Source: an uncultured Marinilabiliaceae bacterium
GTDB taxonomy: Bacteria > Bacteroidota > Bacteroidia > Bacteroidales > Marinilabiliaceae
NCBI GenBank assembly: GCA_905235955.1
Contig: CAJONN010000020.1
Coordinates: forward strand, 1-15,454
Direction: 5' to 3'
Length of the DNA: 15,454 nucleotides
The notes under the pieces were generated by a model. It saw only the letters and a list, made by a program, of their open reading frames with translations, had not been told where the DNA came from and did not search any database. This document shows, piece after piece, positions 7,701 through 15,454 of this stretch. A program made the translations under genes and the position numbers. Numbering within the stretch: position 1 is the first letter of the stretch; the number at the start of each line of letters is the position of its first letter.

Positions 7701-8552
7701 GACGCCGACAAGAGCAACTTGATATACTATTGTATCCACAATTATCGTATGAAATACAAAGAATACGAAGCAGTGGAGAAACGTAAAAAGTATAATGCAA
7801 CTATTGGCGATGAATTGCCATCAGGCATTATGCAAATAGCTAAGGTATATGTAGCCAAGAAACGTAAGATACGTGTAGGCGACAAGATGGCAGGTCGACA
7901 TGGTAACAAAGGTATTGTTTCACGCATTGTTCGCCCAGAAGACATGCCATTCCTCGATGATGGTACACCAGTAGATATAGTATTGAACCCTCTGGGTGTG
8001 CCTTCACGAATGAACCTTGGTCAGATATACGAAACAGTACTTGGTTGGGCAGGTCGCAACTTAGGCGTTAAATTTGCCACACCAGTATTCGATGGTGCAA
8101 CTCTTGAAGACATCAACGAATATACCAAGAAGGCAGGTGTACCAGAAGTAGGTCGTACATATTTGTATGATGGTGGCACAGGCGAACGTTTCCACCAGCC
8201 AGCCACAGTGGGTGTCATTTATATGCTGAAACTTGGTCACATGGTTGACGATAAGATGCACGCACGTTCGATAGGTCCATACTCACTCATCACTCAGCAG
8301 CCACTTGGTGGTAAAGCCCAATTTGGTGGTCAGCGTTTTGGTGAGATGGAAGTTTGGGCGCTCGAAGGTTGGGGCGCAGCTAATATTCTTCAGGAAATTC
8401 TGACAGTTAAGTCAGACGACGTAATAGGTCGTGCTAAGGCATACGAAGCAATAGTCAAAGGCGATTTGCTTCCGACACCGGGCATACCAGAGTCACTCAA
8501 TGTGCTTTTGCATGAGATGAGAGGTCTCGGCTTGAGCGTCACGATGGAATAA
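4743..8552 (+). CDS. rpoB: DNA-directed RNA polymerase subunit beta
   Basis: This 1269-residue subunit forms one pincer of RNA polymerase and much of the active-centre cleft. Recognisable parts include the rifampicin pocket (about residues 470-494, containing [19 protein letters not shown]) and [13 protein letters not shown] shortly after it. [12 protein letters not shown] (1046-1057) carries Lys1048 and Lys1056, equivalent to E. coli Lys1065 and Lys1073 near the initiating nucleotide. The C-terminal clamp segment [20 protein letters not shown] completes the set. Rifampicin contacts Gln473, Asp476, His486, Arg489 and Ser491 keep the E. coli wild-type residues, while Ile478, Ala482 and Phe490 differ from E. 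coli. Length is near the Bacteroidota norm and shorter than E. coli (1342). Valine codon preference changes from GTT to GTA near 6420-6540. rpoC follows after 82 bases. Confidence 0.99.
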   Translation: MSPIKAERVTFSTLKKPLEFNDFLEVQLKSFRELFQLGTTPEDRKKEGLYQVFVENFPINDTRNNFVLEFLDYCIDPPRYTIQECLEQGLTYNVPLKATLKLSCNDPEHEDFDTVVQDVYLGMIPYMTEKGSFIINGAERVIVSQLHRSPGVFFGQSVHANGTKLYSARIIPFKGSWIEFATDINNVMHAYIDRKKKLPVTTMLRAIGFESDKDILEIFGLADEIKVNKANLKKCVGRKLAARVLKSWSEDFVDEDTGEVVSIERNEIIVDRETILLEENIDAIVDSGAKTILLHKEAQGLADYAIIYNSLQKDPCNSEKEAVVYIYRQLRNADPPDEATARDVIEKLFFSDKRYDLGEVGRFRLNQKLGLDIDPSIRVLTKEDMIEIIKHLIELLNSKADVDDIDHLSNRRVRTVGEQLANQFSIGLARMSRTIRERMNVRDNEVFTPIDLINSKTLASVINSFFATNALSQFMDQINPLAEVTHKRRFSALGPGGLSRDRAGFEVRDVHYTHYGRLCPIESPEGPNIGLISSLTIFAKVDDLGFIETPYRKVVNGKVDFSNEGLKYYSAEEEEHKIVAQACTPMDDEGNFLSDRVKARQDSDFPVVEKEKVELIDVAANQIASVASSLIPFLEHDDANRALMGSNMMRQAVPILRPESPIVGTGLEEPIIRFSRTQFTAEKDGVIDYVDANEIVVRYDYTEDEKFVKFEPDTKRYVLPKFQKTNQSSTIDLRPIVKKGQRVVKGQVLTEGYSSQNGELALGRNLKVAFMPWKGYNFEDAIVLSQRIVREDIFTSVHVDEYSLEVRDTKRGMEELTSDIPNVSEDATKDLDENGIIRIGAHIKPGDILIGKITPKGESDPTPEEKLLRAIFGDKAGDVKDASLKATPSLHGVIIGRKLYSRIIKDKRSRTTEKEAIAKIDEEFQQNVDELRRVLISKLLQVLDGKVSQGVKDYYGVDVVAKNVKFTQNILNDINYQTVNPAKWISDADKSNLIYYCIHNYRMKYKEYEAVEKRKKYNATIGDELPSGIMQIAKVYVAKKRKIRVGDKMAGRHGNKGIVSRIVRPEDMPFLDDGTPVDIVLNPLGVPSRMNLGQIYETVLGWAGRNLGVKFATPVFDGATLEDINEYTKKAGVPEVGRTYLYDGGTGERFHQPATVGVIYMLKLGHMVDDKMHARSIGPYSLITQQPLGGKAQFGGQRFGEMEVWALEGWGAANILQEILTVKSDDVIGRAKAYEAIVKGDLLPTPGIPESLNVLLHEMRGLGLSVTME

Positions 8553-8562
8553 TAACATTTTT

Positions 8563-8590
8563 GGAGGTGGAGAATAAAAACTCTGCCTCC
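8563..8590 (+). other. Intergenic hairpin between rpoB and rpoC
   Basis: GGAGGTGGAG (8563-8572) pairs over 10 bp, including two wobbles, with CTCTGCCTCC (8581-8590) around an 8-nt A-rich loop. No T-run follows, so this is not an intrinsic terminator. CTCCAC at 8596-8601 could pair instead with GTGGAG (8567-8572). A perfect 14-nt palindrome, GAATTTTAAAATTC, sits at 8611-8624, ten bases before the rpoC start. The hairpin may be an mRNA processing or stability element. Confidence 0.4.
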
Positions 8591-8634
8591 ATTAACTCCA
8601 CAAAGGGTTTGAATTTTAAAATTCTCTACTAAAT

Positions 8635-11600
8635 ATGGCATTCAGAAGAGATCAGAAAAACAAAAGTAACTTTTCAAAGATTTCAATAGGCCTTGCTTCG
8701 CCTGAAGAAATACTTGAAATGTCGAGTGGCGAAGTGCTTAAGCCAGAAACCATCAACTACCGCACTTACAAGCCTGAACGCGATGGCTTGTTCTGCGAGC
8801 GTATATTTGGTCCGGTGAAAGACTATGAATGTCACTGTGGCAAGTATAAGCGCATCCGATACAGAGGCATCGTGTGCGACCGTTGCGGTGTCGAGGTGAC
8901 AGAGAAAAAAGTACGTCGTGAGCGTATGGGACACATCTCATTGGTTGTTCCTGTAGCTCATATTTGGTACTTCAAATCGTTGCCAAACAAGATAGGTTAT
9001 CTTCTCGGACTTCCGACCAAGAAACTTGATGCAATAGTTTACTACGAACGCTACGTAGTTATTCAGCCGGGTATAATGGCTGAAGAAGGTATACAAAAGA
9101 ACGACTTCCTAACCGAAGAAGAGTATCTTGACATACTCGACAAACTTCCGAAGGAAAATCAATATTTGGAAAACGACGATCCGAACAAGTTCATCGCCAA
9201 GATGGGTGCAGAGGCTCTCGAACTGCTTTTGCAACGCGTTGACCTTGACGAACTTTCATACGATTTGCGCAACAAAGCCAACACTGAAACTTCACAGCAA
9301 CGCAAAAACGAAGCTCTGAAACGTCTGCAAGTTGTTGAGTCGTTCCGCGAGTCGCATGGACAGAACAAACCAGAGTGGATGATAATAAAGGTAGTTCCGG
9401 TAATTCCGCCCGAACTGCGTCCACTTGTTCCACTCGATGGTGGTCGTTTTGCAACATCAGACCTCAACGACCTCTATCGCAGAGTTATCATCCGCAACAA
9501 CCGTTTGAAACGCTTGATAGAGATAAAGGCACCTGAAGTTATTTTGCGCAACGAAAAACGTATGCTTCAGGAGGCTGTTGACTCACTGCTTGACAACTCA
9601 AGAAAGTCGAATGCAGTGAAAACCGATTCTAACCGTGCACTCAAATCGTTGAGCGACAGCCTCAAAGGCAAACAAGGTCGTTTCCGTCAGAACTTGCTCG
9701 GTAAGCGTGTAGACTATTCAGCACGTTCGGTTATCGTTGTTGGTCCGGAACTTAAAATGCATGAATGTGGTTTGCCAAAAGATATGGCAGCCGAACTCTA
9801 TAAGCCATTTATCATTCGCAAACTTATTGAGCGTGGCATAGTCAAAACCGTAAAGTCAGCAAAGAAAATTGTTGACAAGAAGGCTCCCGTAGTTTGGGAT
9901 ATTCTTGAAAATGTGATGAAGAATCACCCTGTGCTGCTCAACCGTGCCCCGACCCTTCACCGTTTGGGTATTCAGGCATTCCAGCCTAAGATGATCGAAG
10001 GCAAAGCTATTCAGTTGCACCCACTTGCAACAACAGCTTTCAATGCCGACTTCGATGGCGACCAGATGGCAGTACACTTGCCACTTGGCAATGCTGCAAT
10101 ACTTGAGGCACAGCTCTTGATGTTGGCTTCAAACAACATCCTCAACCCAGCCAATGGTGCTCCTATTGCCGTACCATCGCAGGATATGATTCTTGGTATG
10201 TACTACATTACCAAAGAACGTCCGGGTGCAAAAGGCGAAGGCTTGATATTCTACTCACCCGAAGAGGCTGAGATAGCATACAACGAGGGCAGAGCCGAAC
10301 TGCATGCAAAGGTGAAAGTTCGCACATACGACCTCAACGATAAAGGTGAGCTTGAGCTTATGATGGTTGACACCACCGTTGGACGTATACTTTTCAACAA
10401 AGTTGTTCCGCGCGAAGTTGGCTTCATCAACGTGCTCATCACTAAAAAGTCGTTGCGCGACATCATTGCTAAAGTACAGAAGACTTGCGGTATACCAAAG
10501 ACAGCCGACTTCCTCGACGCAATAAAGAATATGGGTTACCGTATGGCATTTGAAGGCGGTTTGTCATTCAACCTTGCCGATGTGCTTATTCCACCAGAGA
10601 AAGAAGAACTCGTAAAAAAGGGCTTCGAAGATGTGGAAGAGGTGATGAACAACTACAACATGGGTTTCATTACCAACAACGAACGATACAACCAGATAAT
10701 TGATATTTGGACACACGTCAACGCTGAGCTTACTTCAATACTTATGAAGCAACTTAGCACTGACCGACAGGGTTTCAACTCAGTATTCATGATGCTTGAC
10801 TCTGGTGCCCGTGGTTCTAAAGAGCAGATACGTCAGCTTTGCGGTATGCGCGGTTTGATGGCTAAGCCTCAGAAATCAGGTGCCGAAGGTCCACAGATTA
10901 TTGAGAACCCAATCTTGGCAAACTTCAAAGAGGGCTTGTCAGTGTTGGAATACTTCATCTCAACACACGGTGCTCGTAAAGGTTTGGCAGATACTGCATT
11001 GAAGACAGCCGACGCAGGTTACCTTACTCGTCGTTTGGTTGATGTATCAAATGATGTGATTATCACTCAAAACGACTGCGGTACATTGCGTGGCTTGACA
11101 TGCAGAGCTATCAAGAACAACGACGATGTTATTGCTTCGCTCTACGAACGTATACTTGGTCGTGTATCAGTTCACGATGTTTATCATCCACTTACCAACG
11201 ACATTATTGTCAGAGCAGGTGAAGAGATTGACGAGAAGAAAGCACAGATAATCGAAGAGTCGCCAATAGAGCAAGTTGAAATACGCTCAGTGCTCACTTG
11301 CGAGTCGAAGAAGGGTGTATGCGCTAAGTGCTACGGCAGAAACCTTGCAACAGGCAAGATGGTTCACTTGGGCGAAGCTGTAGGTGTCATCGCAGCACAG
11401 TCGATTGGTGAGCCGGGTACTCAGCTTACACTGCGTACATTCCACGTGGGTGGTACGGCATCAAACTCTGCTACTGAAAATAGCATCGTAGCTAAATATT
11501 CAGGTATTGTCGAAATTGATGAACTTCGTAGCGTGCCTTATACTGATGACAATGGAAACAAAATGGACATAGTTGTTGGTCGTCTGGCAGAGTTGAAGAT

Positions 11601-12918
11601 CATCGACAAGACTACTAAGATTGCTCTTGAGACACACCCAATACAGTATTCTTCAAAACTATACGTAAAGAATGGTCAGGAGATTACTGAGGGTACAACA
11701 ATAAGCGAATGGGATCCATTCAACGCTCCATCTATTACCGAATTCACAGGTAAGGTGCAGTATGAGAACATGATTGAAGGTGTTACATACATCGAAGAAT
11801 CAGATGAACAAACTGGTTATAGCGAGAAAGTAATCATCGAAAGCCGCGACCGCCAAAAGTCGCCTGCTATCAACATTGTTTCAGAAGATGGAACTGTGCT
11901 CCACTCATACAACGTAGCTGTAGGTGCTCACGTAGCTGTAGAAGACGGACAAGATGTACGCCAAGGCGAGATTATATCAAAACAACCTCGTGCAGCAGGT
12001 GGTGGTGCAGGTGATATCACCGGTGGTCTGCCACGTGTAACTGAGCTCTTCGAGGCACGCAACCCAAGCAACCCTGCCGTTGTTTCAGAAATCGATGGTG
12101 AGGTTACATACGGCAAGATTAAACGTGGTAACCGCGAGATAATTGTCAAATCAAAAACAGGCGAAGAGAAGAGATATTTGGTATCGCTCTCAAAACAGAT
12201 TTTGGTTCAAGACAACGACTACGTAAGAGCAGGTATGCCACTTTCTGATGGTGCTGTAACACCAGCCGACATCTTGTCGATAATGGGTCCAACAGCTGTG
12301 CAAGAGTACATCGTAAACGAGGTACAAGACGTATACCGTCTGCAAGGTGTGAAGATAAACGACAAGCACTTTGAAATCATTGTGCGCCAAATGATGCGCA
12401 AGGTTGAAATAGAAGATCCGGGCGATACTAAGTTCCTTGAAAAAGAGACAGTTGACAAGATCGACTTCATGGAAGAGAACGACAAGATGTGGGGTCAGAA
12501 GGTTATTACCGATGCTGGCGACTCTACTTCGCTCAAGGCAGGTCAGATAGTAAGTGCACGCCGTTTGCGCGACGAAAATTCACAGCTCCGTCGCAAAGAC
12601 CTCAAGCTTGTTGAAGCTCGCGACGCAGTGCCTGCAACATCGAGCCAGATACTTCAAGGTATCACTCGCGCTGCATTGCACACCAAGAGCTTTATGTCAG
12701 CAGCTTCGTTCCAAGAGACAACCAAAGTGCTCAACGAGGCAGCTATCATGGGCAAAGTCGACTACTTGGAGGGCTTGAAAGAGAACGTTATATGCGGTCA
12801 CTTGATACCTGCAGGTACTGGTACACGCACACTGCTCGATGACATTGTTGGCTCGAAAGATGACTACGATGCTTTGGTAGCAAGCAACTCTAACTCAATA
12901 TCAGATGTATTGAAATAA
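8635..12918 (+). CDS. rpoC: DNA-directed RNA polymerase subunit beta'
   Basis: This 1427-residue subunit carries the catalytic magnesium site. The first zinc site is Cys66, Cys68, Cys81 and Cys84. The catalytic loop [10 protein letters not shown] begins at residue 470, with Asp472, Asp474 and Asp476 holding the metal. The second zinc site is Cys815, Cys889, Cys896 and Cys899. The trigger loop region [10 protein letters not shown] includes Arg934 and His937. A long insertion after the first half of the trigger loop, from about residue 945, aligns by eye with the SI3 insertion of E. coli, as its WDP, TGKV and GTV-type segments show. Length is close to E. coli (1407). It follows rpoB and ends 95 bases before a DUF3467 gene, with a terminator in the gap. 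Confidence 0.99.
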   Translation: MAFRRDQKNKSNFSKISIGLASPEEILEMSSGEVLKPETINYRTYKPERDGLFCERIFGPVKDYECHCGKYKRIRYRGIVCDRCGVEVTEKKVRRERMGHISLVVPVAHIWYFKSLPNKIGYLLGLPTKKLDAIVYYERYVVIQPGIMAEEGIQKNDFLTEEEYLDILDKLPKENQYLENDDPNKFIAKMGAEALELLLQRVDLDELSYDLRNKANTETSQQRKNEALKRLQVVESFRESHGQNKPEWMIIKVVPVIPPELRPLVPLDGGRFATSDLNDLYRRVIIRNNRLKRLIEIKAPEVILRNEKRMLQEAVDSLLDNSRKSNAVKTDSNRALKSLSDSLKGKQGRFRQNLLGKRVDYSARSVIVVGPELKMHECGLPKDMAAELYKPFIIRKLIERGIVKTVKSAKKIVDKKAPVVWDILENVMKNHPVLLNRAPTLHRLGIQAFQPKMIEGKAIQLHPLATTAFNADFDGDQMAVHLPLGNAAILEAQLLMLASNNILNPANGAPIAVPSQDMILGMYYITKERPGAKGEGLIFYSPEEAEIAYNEGRAELHAKVKVRTYDLNDKGELELMMVDTTVGRILFNKVVPREVGFINVLITKKSLRDIIAKVQKTCGIPKTADFLDAIKNMGYRMAFEGGLSFNLADVLIPPEKEELVKKGFEDVEEVMNNYNMGFITNNERYNQIIDIWTHVNAELTSILMKQLSTDRQGFNSVFMMLDSGARGSKEQIRQLCGMRGLMAKPQKSGAEGPQIIENPILANFKEGLSVLEYFISTHGARKGLADTALKTADAGYLTRRLVDVSNDVIITQNDCGTLRGLTCRAIKNNDDVIASLYERILGRVSVHDVYHPLTNDIIVRAGEEIDEKKAQIIEESPIEQVEIRSVLTCESKKGVCAKCYGRNLATGKMVHLGEAVGVIAAQSIGEPGTQLTLRTFHVGGTASNSATENSIVAKYSGIVEIDELRSVPYTDDNGNKMDIVVGRLAELKIIDKTTKIALETHPIQYSSKLYVKNGQEITEGTTISEWDPFNAPSITEFTGKVQYENMIEGVTYIEESDEQTGYSEKVIIESRDRQKSPAINIVSEDGTVLHSYNVAVGAHVAVEDGQDVRQGEIISKQPRAAGGGAGDITGGLPRVTELFEARNPSNPAVVSEIDGEVTYGKIKRGNREIIVKSKTGEEKRYLVSLSKQILVQDNDYVRAGMPLSDGAVTPADILSIMGPTAVQEYIVNEVQDVYRLQGVKINDKHFEIIVRQMMRKVEIEDPGDTKFLEKETVDKIDFMEENDKMWGQKVITDAGDSTSLKAGQIVSARRLRDENSQLRRKDLKLVEARDAVPATSSQILQGITRAALHTKSFMSAASFQETTKVLNEAAIMGKVDYLEGLKENVICGHLIPAGTGTRTLLDDIVGSKDDYDALVASNSNSISDVLK

Positions 12919-12969
12919 TATCTCTGGTAGGTACTTTGAAAAAATAGTGAAAGCTATATAGTAAAATTC

Positions 12970-13005
12970 GGAGGCTACCCTTTCACGGGTAGCCTTCTTT
13001 AATTT
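12970..13005 (+). terminator. Intrinsic terminator of the rpoBC operon
   Basis: GGAGGCTACCC (12970-12980) pairs with GGGTAGCCTTC (12987-12997), an 11-bp stem with one wobble and a 6-nt loop, followed by TTTAATTT. This marks the end of the ribosomal protein and polymerase operon. The hairpin's 3' arm ends only 16 bases before the next ATG, so the small downstream gene is either fed by read-through or has a promoter that is not obvious. Confidence 0.85.
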
Positions 13006-13013
13006 AAAAAAAA

Positions 13014-13322
13014 ATGGAAGATAAAGAGAACAAACTGAATATCAATTTGCCCGAAGATGTAGCTGAAGGGGTTTATACCAATATGGCTATTATTTCGCAC
13101 TCTATGACAGAGTTTATCATAGATTTTGTAAGGCTGATGCCGGGTGTGCCAAAGGCAAATGTAAAGTCGAGAGTGATAATGACACCCGAAAATGCAAAAC
13201 GTTTGCTTATGGCGCTAAAAGAGAATATTGATAAGTACGAAGCCGATAGAGGTCGGATTCAGGGAGGTGGTGCGCCCAAAATGCCTGTCGGATTTAATGT
13301 TCCCCCCAAAGGCGATGCTTAG
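13014..13322 (+). CDS. DUF3467 domain-containing protein
   Basis: This 102-residue protein has no known function. It matches the DUF3467 family by its opening (INLPEDVAEGVYTNMAIISH, residues 10-29), the FIIDFVRLMPGVPKANVKSR block and the PENAKRLLMALKENIDKYE helix. A Gly- and Pro-rich tail (from about residue 82) ends the protein. It has no signal peptide or membrane segment and looks cytoplasmic. The family often lies directly after rpoC in Bacteroidota, which hints at a link to transcription or growth, but this is inference from position only. The start is preceded by nine A residues and no Shine-Dalgarno sequence. The gene is convergent with the cyclo-ligase gene, with 8 bases between their stop codons, and its probable terminator lies inside that gene. 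Confidence 0.88.
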   Translation: MEDKENKLNINLPEDVAEGVYTNMAIISHSMTEFIIDFVRLMPGVPKANVKSRVIMTPENAKRLLMALKENIDKYEADRGRIQGGGAPKMPVGFNVPPKGDA

Positions 13323-13330
13323 TTATTGGC

Positions 13331-13885
13331 TTAGCCAAAATATACACAATTCATCTCAACGTCAAATGGTTCAACTGGAATCGTTTGACGTTTTTGGCAT
13401 TGATAAGCTATGCCAATAGCATAAAAAGAGAGATTCTGAGATTGGCACTGGGCAAAAAAACGGTCGTAATAGCCACCGCCACGCCCTATGCGTTGCCCTG
13501 TTGGGGTGAATGCTATGCCGGGCGTAATAACAACAAAGGGCTCGCCAACTGGTAATATGATTGAATTATGCGGTTCGGCAATGCCATATTTATTCTCTTT
13601 TATCAGGCTTTGCGTATCGGTATATTGATGAAAAACAATGTCAGCACCATCTATTACTGGCAGAAAAACGCTATGACCAGTTTGGAGCAAATAGGCTATT
13701 ATGTTGTTGGTTGGCAGTTCGTCGGGCAACGAATGGTATATGGCTACGTTGTGGCAATTGGCTATGTGTTGATCAGCTTGCAATTGCGATAACACACGTT
13801 GCTCAGCTTCAGTACGTTGTGCCAAAGTCAGTTGCAGTTTGGCTTGTTTTATCTCTTGCCTGACAACTTTTTTAAGTTCATTCAT
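13331..13885 (-). CDS. ygfA: 5-formyltetrahydrofolate cyclo-ligase
   Basis: This 184-residue cytoplasmic enzyme converts 5-formyltetrahydrofolate to 5,10-methenyltetrahydrofolate using ATP, returning stored folate to the one-carbon pool. The family motif GQRIGRGGGYYDR (residues 130-142) is intact, preceded by LPVGEPFVVITPGIAF (111-126). The C-terminus carries the IPVEPFDVEMN segment (169-179). The start chosen, ATG at 13885-13883 giving MNELKKVVRQEIK, matches the family's normal N-terminus and length. An in-frame ATG at 13951 would add 22 residues but would run through a strong terminator hairpin, so it is unlikely. purA lies 99 bases upstream on the same strand; both feed nucleotide synthesis, directly or through folate. 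Confidence 0.93.
   Translation of the reverse strand: MNELKKVVRQEIKQAKLQLTLAQRTEAEQRVLSQLQADQHIANCHNVAIYHSLPDELPTNNIIAYLLQTGHSVFLPVIDGADIVFHQYTDTQSLIKENKYGIAEPHNSIILPVGEPFVVITPGIAFTPTGQRIGRGGGYYDRFFAQCQSQNLSFYAIGIAYQCQKRQTIPVEPFDVEMNCVYFG
13358..13395 (+). terminator. Terminator for the DUF3467 transcript, inside the opposing gene
   Basis: AACGTCAAATGGTTC (13358-13372) can pair with GAATCGTTTGACGTT (13378-13392) over 15 bp with two wobbles and a 5-nt loop, running into TTTTT (13391-13395) on the plus strand. It lies within the last codons of the minus-strand cyclo-ligase gene, covering the segment that encodes PVEPFDV. On the minus strand no T-run follows, so it should act only on + transcripts. 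Confidence 0.6.
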
Positions 13886-13890
13886 TGCAT

Positions 13891-13955
13891 AAAAAATAGA
13901 AAGGAGATGTCCACACATTAGCACATAATGTTGATGTGCATAGGTGGGCATCTCC
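13891..13955 (-). terminator. Terminator of purA abutting the cyclo-ligase start
   Basis: Read on the minus strand, GGAGATGCCCAC (13955-13944) pairs over 12 bp, with one wobble, with GTGGACATCTCC (13914-13903), followed by TTTCTATTTTTT. Inside the large loop a second hairpin, GCACAT/ATGTGC (13939-13934 with 13926-13921), forms a two-tier stem. The T-tract ends five bases before the cyclo-ligase start codon, so termination here would separate purA from the downstream gene, and no separate promoter is obvious. Confidence 0.6.
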
Positions 13956-13984
13956 GTTTGGTATTGTTTGTAGAGGCGGATAGC

Positions 13985-15253
13985 TTAATCTTGTCCGCGA
14001 ACTATAGTTTGCTCTCTGTCAGGTCCGATAGAGATGATATGAATAGGAACGCCCAAATATTGTTCGATGAAATCAATGTAAGCATTGAATTCTTCGGGGA
14101 ATTCGTTTTCAGAAGTCATCTTCGTCATATCGGTTCTCCAACCATCAAATTCAGCATATATAGGCGTAACGTTTTCATTGATTTCAAATGGGAAATCTTG
14201 AGTTTCTTCTCCGTTGACATTGTAAGCTATGCAAGCTTTGACGGTAGAGAAGGTGTCGAGCACATCGCTCTTCATCATTATTAGTTTGGTAACGCCATTG
14301 AGCATCACGGCATAGCGCAATGCCACGAGGTCGATCCAACCACAACGACGTGGGCGACCAGTTACAGCGCCAAATTCGTGTCCGATTTTGCGCAGTTCTT
14401 CGCCTGTAGCATCATCGAGTTCGGTTGGGAATGGACCACTACCTACACGTGTGCAATAGGCTTTGAAGATACCAAAAACATCGCCAATTTTTTGCGGAGC
14501 AACACCCAAACCTGTACAAGCGCCTGCGCAAATAGTATCAGACGAGGTTACGAATGGGTAAGAGCCAAAATTGATGTCGAGCATAGTACCCTGTGCGCCT
14601 TCAGCCAATATGCGTTTGCCATCGGCAAGGGTATGATTGATAAAGTGTTCGCTATCGATAAACTGATATTGCTTAAGTTTCTCAATACCAGCAAACCACT
14701 CTTTTTCAATAGGTTCGAGGTCGTATTGGAAGTTGTAATGCGACAATATTTCTTTGTGTCGAGCTATTGCTGCTTGATATTTTTCTTTGAAATTGTGCTC
14801 AATGTCGCCAATGCGCAATCCGTTGCGACCAATTTTGTCAGTATATGTAGGTCCGATACCTTTGCCCGTTGTGCCTATTTTGCCAGCACCTTTGGCTGAT
14901 TCGTAGGCAGCATCGAGTAGTCGGTGTGTAGGCAATATAAGATGTGCCTTGCGCGATATGAAGAGTCGTTTGGTAAGGTCGTGTCCTGTAGCTTCAAGTT
15001 GTTCTACTTCGGCTTTGAAGAGTGCAGGGTCAAGCACAACTCCGTTGCCAATGATGTTGATTTTTCCGCCCTGAAATATGCCAGATGGGACAGAGCGAAG
15101 CACATATTTCTGACCTTCAAATTCGAGAGTGTGACCAGCGTTGGGTCCTCCTTGAAATCGCGTTACGACTTCGTAGTTGGGTGTAAGCACGTCAACAACT
15201 TTTCCTTTGCCTTCGTCGCCCCACTGAAGTCCGAGCAATACGTCTACTTTCAT
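13985..15253 (-). CDS. purA: Adenylosuccinate synthetase
   Basis: This 422-residue cytoplasmic enzyme joins IMP and L-aspartate using GTP to give adenylosuccinate, the first committed step from IMP to AMP. The glycine-rich GTP loop QWGDEGKGK (residues 10-18) carries the catalytic Asp13, and GGPNAGHT (35-42) carries His41, both numbered as in E. coli. TTGKGIGP (128-135), EGAQGTMLDI (218-227), TGRPRRCGW (298-306) and KSDVLD (328-333) are further IMP-, aspartate- and guanine-binding segments. Length and start are standard; the ATG gives MKVDVLLGLQWG. On the minus strand it is followed by a terminator and the cyclo-ligase gene. Upstream lie a terminator-like hairpin and a candidate promoter. Confidence 0.99.
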   Translation of the reverse strand: MKVDVLLGLQWGDEGKGKVVDVLTPNYEVVTRFQGGPNAGHTLEFEGQKYVLRSVPSGIFQGGKINIIGNGVVLDPALFKAEVEQLEATGHDLTKRLFISRKAHLILPTHRLLDAAYESAKGAGKIGTTGKGIGPTYTDKIGRNGLRIGDIEHNFKEKYQAAIARHKEILSHYNFQYDLEPIEKEWFAGIEKLKQYQFIDSEHFINHTLADGKRILAEGAQGTMLDINFGSYPFVTSSDTICAGACTGLGVAPQKIGDVFGIFKAYCTRVGSGPFPTELDDATGEELRKIGHEFGAVTGRPRRCGWIDLVALRYAVMLNGVTKLIMMKSDVLDTFSTVKACIAYNVNGEETQDFPFEINENVTPIYAEFDGWRTDMTKMTSENEFPEEFNAYIDFIEQYLGVPIHIISIGPDREQTIVRGQD

Positions 15254-15303
15254 GATTTTGTTATATATTGAGCTTTTAGCTTATTTTTTTAGCATTATTA
15301 AAC

Positions 15304-15336
15304 AAAAAATCGGAACTCCAATGTGCTGAAGTTCCG
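15304..15336 (-). terminator. Terminator-like hairpin upstream of purA
   Basis: Read on the minus strand, CGGAACTTCA (15336-15327) pairs with TGGAGTTCCG (15320-15311), a 10-bp stem with one wobble and a 6-nt loop, followed by ATTTTTT. It ends about 50 bases before the purA start. It either ends transcription from a gene beyond the window or lies in the purA leader as an attenuator. The plus strand has no T-run after it. Confidence 0.6.
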
Positions 15337-15341
15337 TTGTG

Positions 15342-15371
15342 TAAAGATACGTTAATATTGTAGAATGACAA
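15342..15371 (-). promoter_or_regulatory. Candidate Bacteroides-type promoter of purA
   Basis: On the minus strand, TTG (15371-15369) is followed after 19 bases by TATCTTTA (15349-15342), one base off the TAnnTTTG consensus. The predicted start falls near 15336, at the first base of the hairpin at 15336-15311. The mismatch at the last consensus base and the AT-rich surroundings keep confidence low. No better box was found between the hairpin and the purA start. Confidence 0.35.
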
Positions 15372-15454
15372 TCTGTAGAGCGATAAAATTCTTATTATAT
15401 TCATATTTTAGATTGTTTATAAATTAATATTACTTTCATTTAAAAACTTTTCTT
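15372..15454. other. AT-rich intergenic end of window
   Basis: No gene, RNA or repeat is recognisable in this stretch, which is cut by the window edge. Confidence 0.5.

Noticed and set aside
12905..12945. Promoter for the DUF3467 gene (TTG, 19 bases, TACTTTG)
   Set aside because: The -7 box lacks one of the two spacer bases of TAnnTTTG, and the rpoC terminator lies downstream of it.
13326..13338. Hairpin TTGGC/GCCAA at the convergent stop codons
   Set aside because: A five-pair stem with a 3-nt loop and no T-run on either strand is too weak to call a terminator.
13886..13951. Upstream start for the cyclo-ligase at 13951
   Set aside because: The extra 22 residues are encoded by the purA terminator hairpin and do not fit the family's N-terminus.
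14378..14899. 173-codon plus-strand frame opposite purA
   Set aside because: It is fully antisense to purA, whose motifs are intact, and has no recognisable domain.

Overview
The window is a chromosomal segment of a Bacteroidota (Bacteroidales-type) bacterium. The evidence is the gene order (tuf, tRNA-Trp, secE, nusG, rplK, rplA, rplJ, rplL, rpoB, rpoC, then a DUF3467 gene), the protein sequences, a TTG-N18-TAACTTTG promoter of the Bacteroides type ahead of tuf, and AT-rich translation starts that almost all lack a Shine-Dalgarno sequence. The species cannot be named from the sequence alone.

Layout. 1-357: non-coding, with a possible dispersed repeat (1-64), an inverted repeat, the tuf promoter and a roughly 95-nt leader. 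358-4645: EF-Tu, tRNA-Trp, SecE, NusG and ribosomal proteins L11, L1, L10 and L7/L12, all on +. 4743-12918: RNA polymerase beta and beta' on +. 13014-13322: a small DUF3467 protein on +. 13331-13885 and 13985-15253: 5-formyltetrahydrofolate cyclo-ligase and adenylosuccinate synthetase on -, convergent with the large operon. 15254-15454: the purA upstream region.

How the genes work together. The + strand block makes the core expression machinery: an elongation factor, a tRNA, a Sec translocon subunit, a transcription elongation factor that binds polymerase, the L1 and L12 stalks of the 50S subunit, and the two largest polymerase subunits. No promoter is visible between tuf and tRNA-Trp or between nusG and rplK, so long read-through transcripts are likely. 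Hairpins at four junctions (tuf/tRNA-Trp, rplL/rpoB, rpoB/rpoC, rpoC/DUF3467) would set relative output. The two - strand genes belong to purine and folate metabolism.

No unknown multi-gene system is present; the coding content is core and well conserved. The interesting material is regulatory. The tuf/tRNA-Trp junction has four repeats that could form alternative hairpins like a classical attenuator. A + strand terminator is embedded in the opposing cyclo-ligase gene. A terminator-like hairpin lies just downstream of the putative purA promoter. Valine codon preference flips part-way through rpoB.
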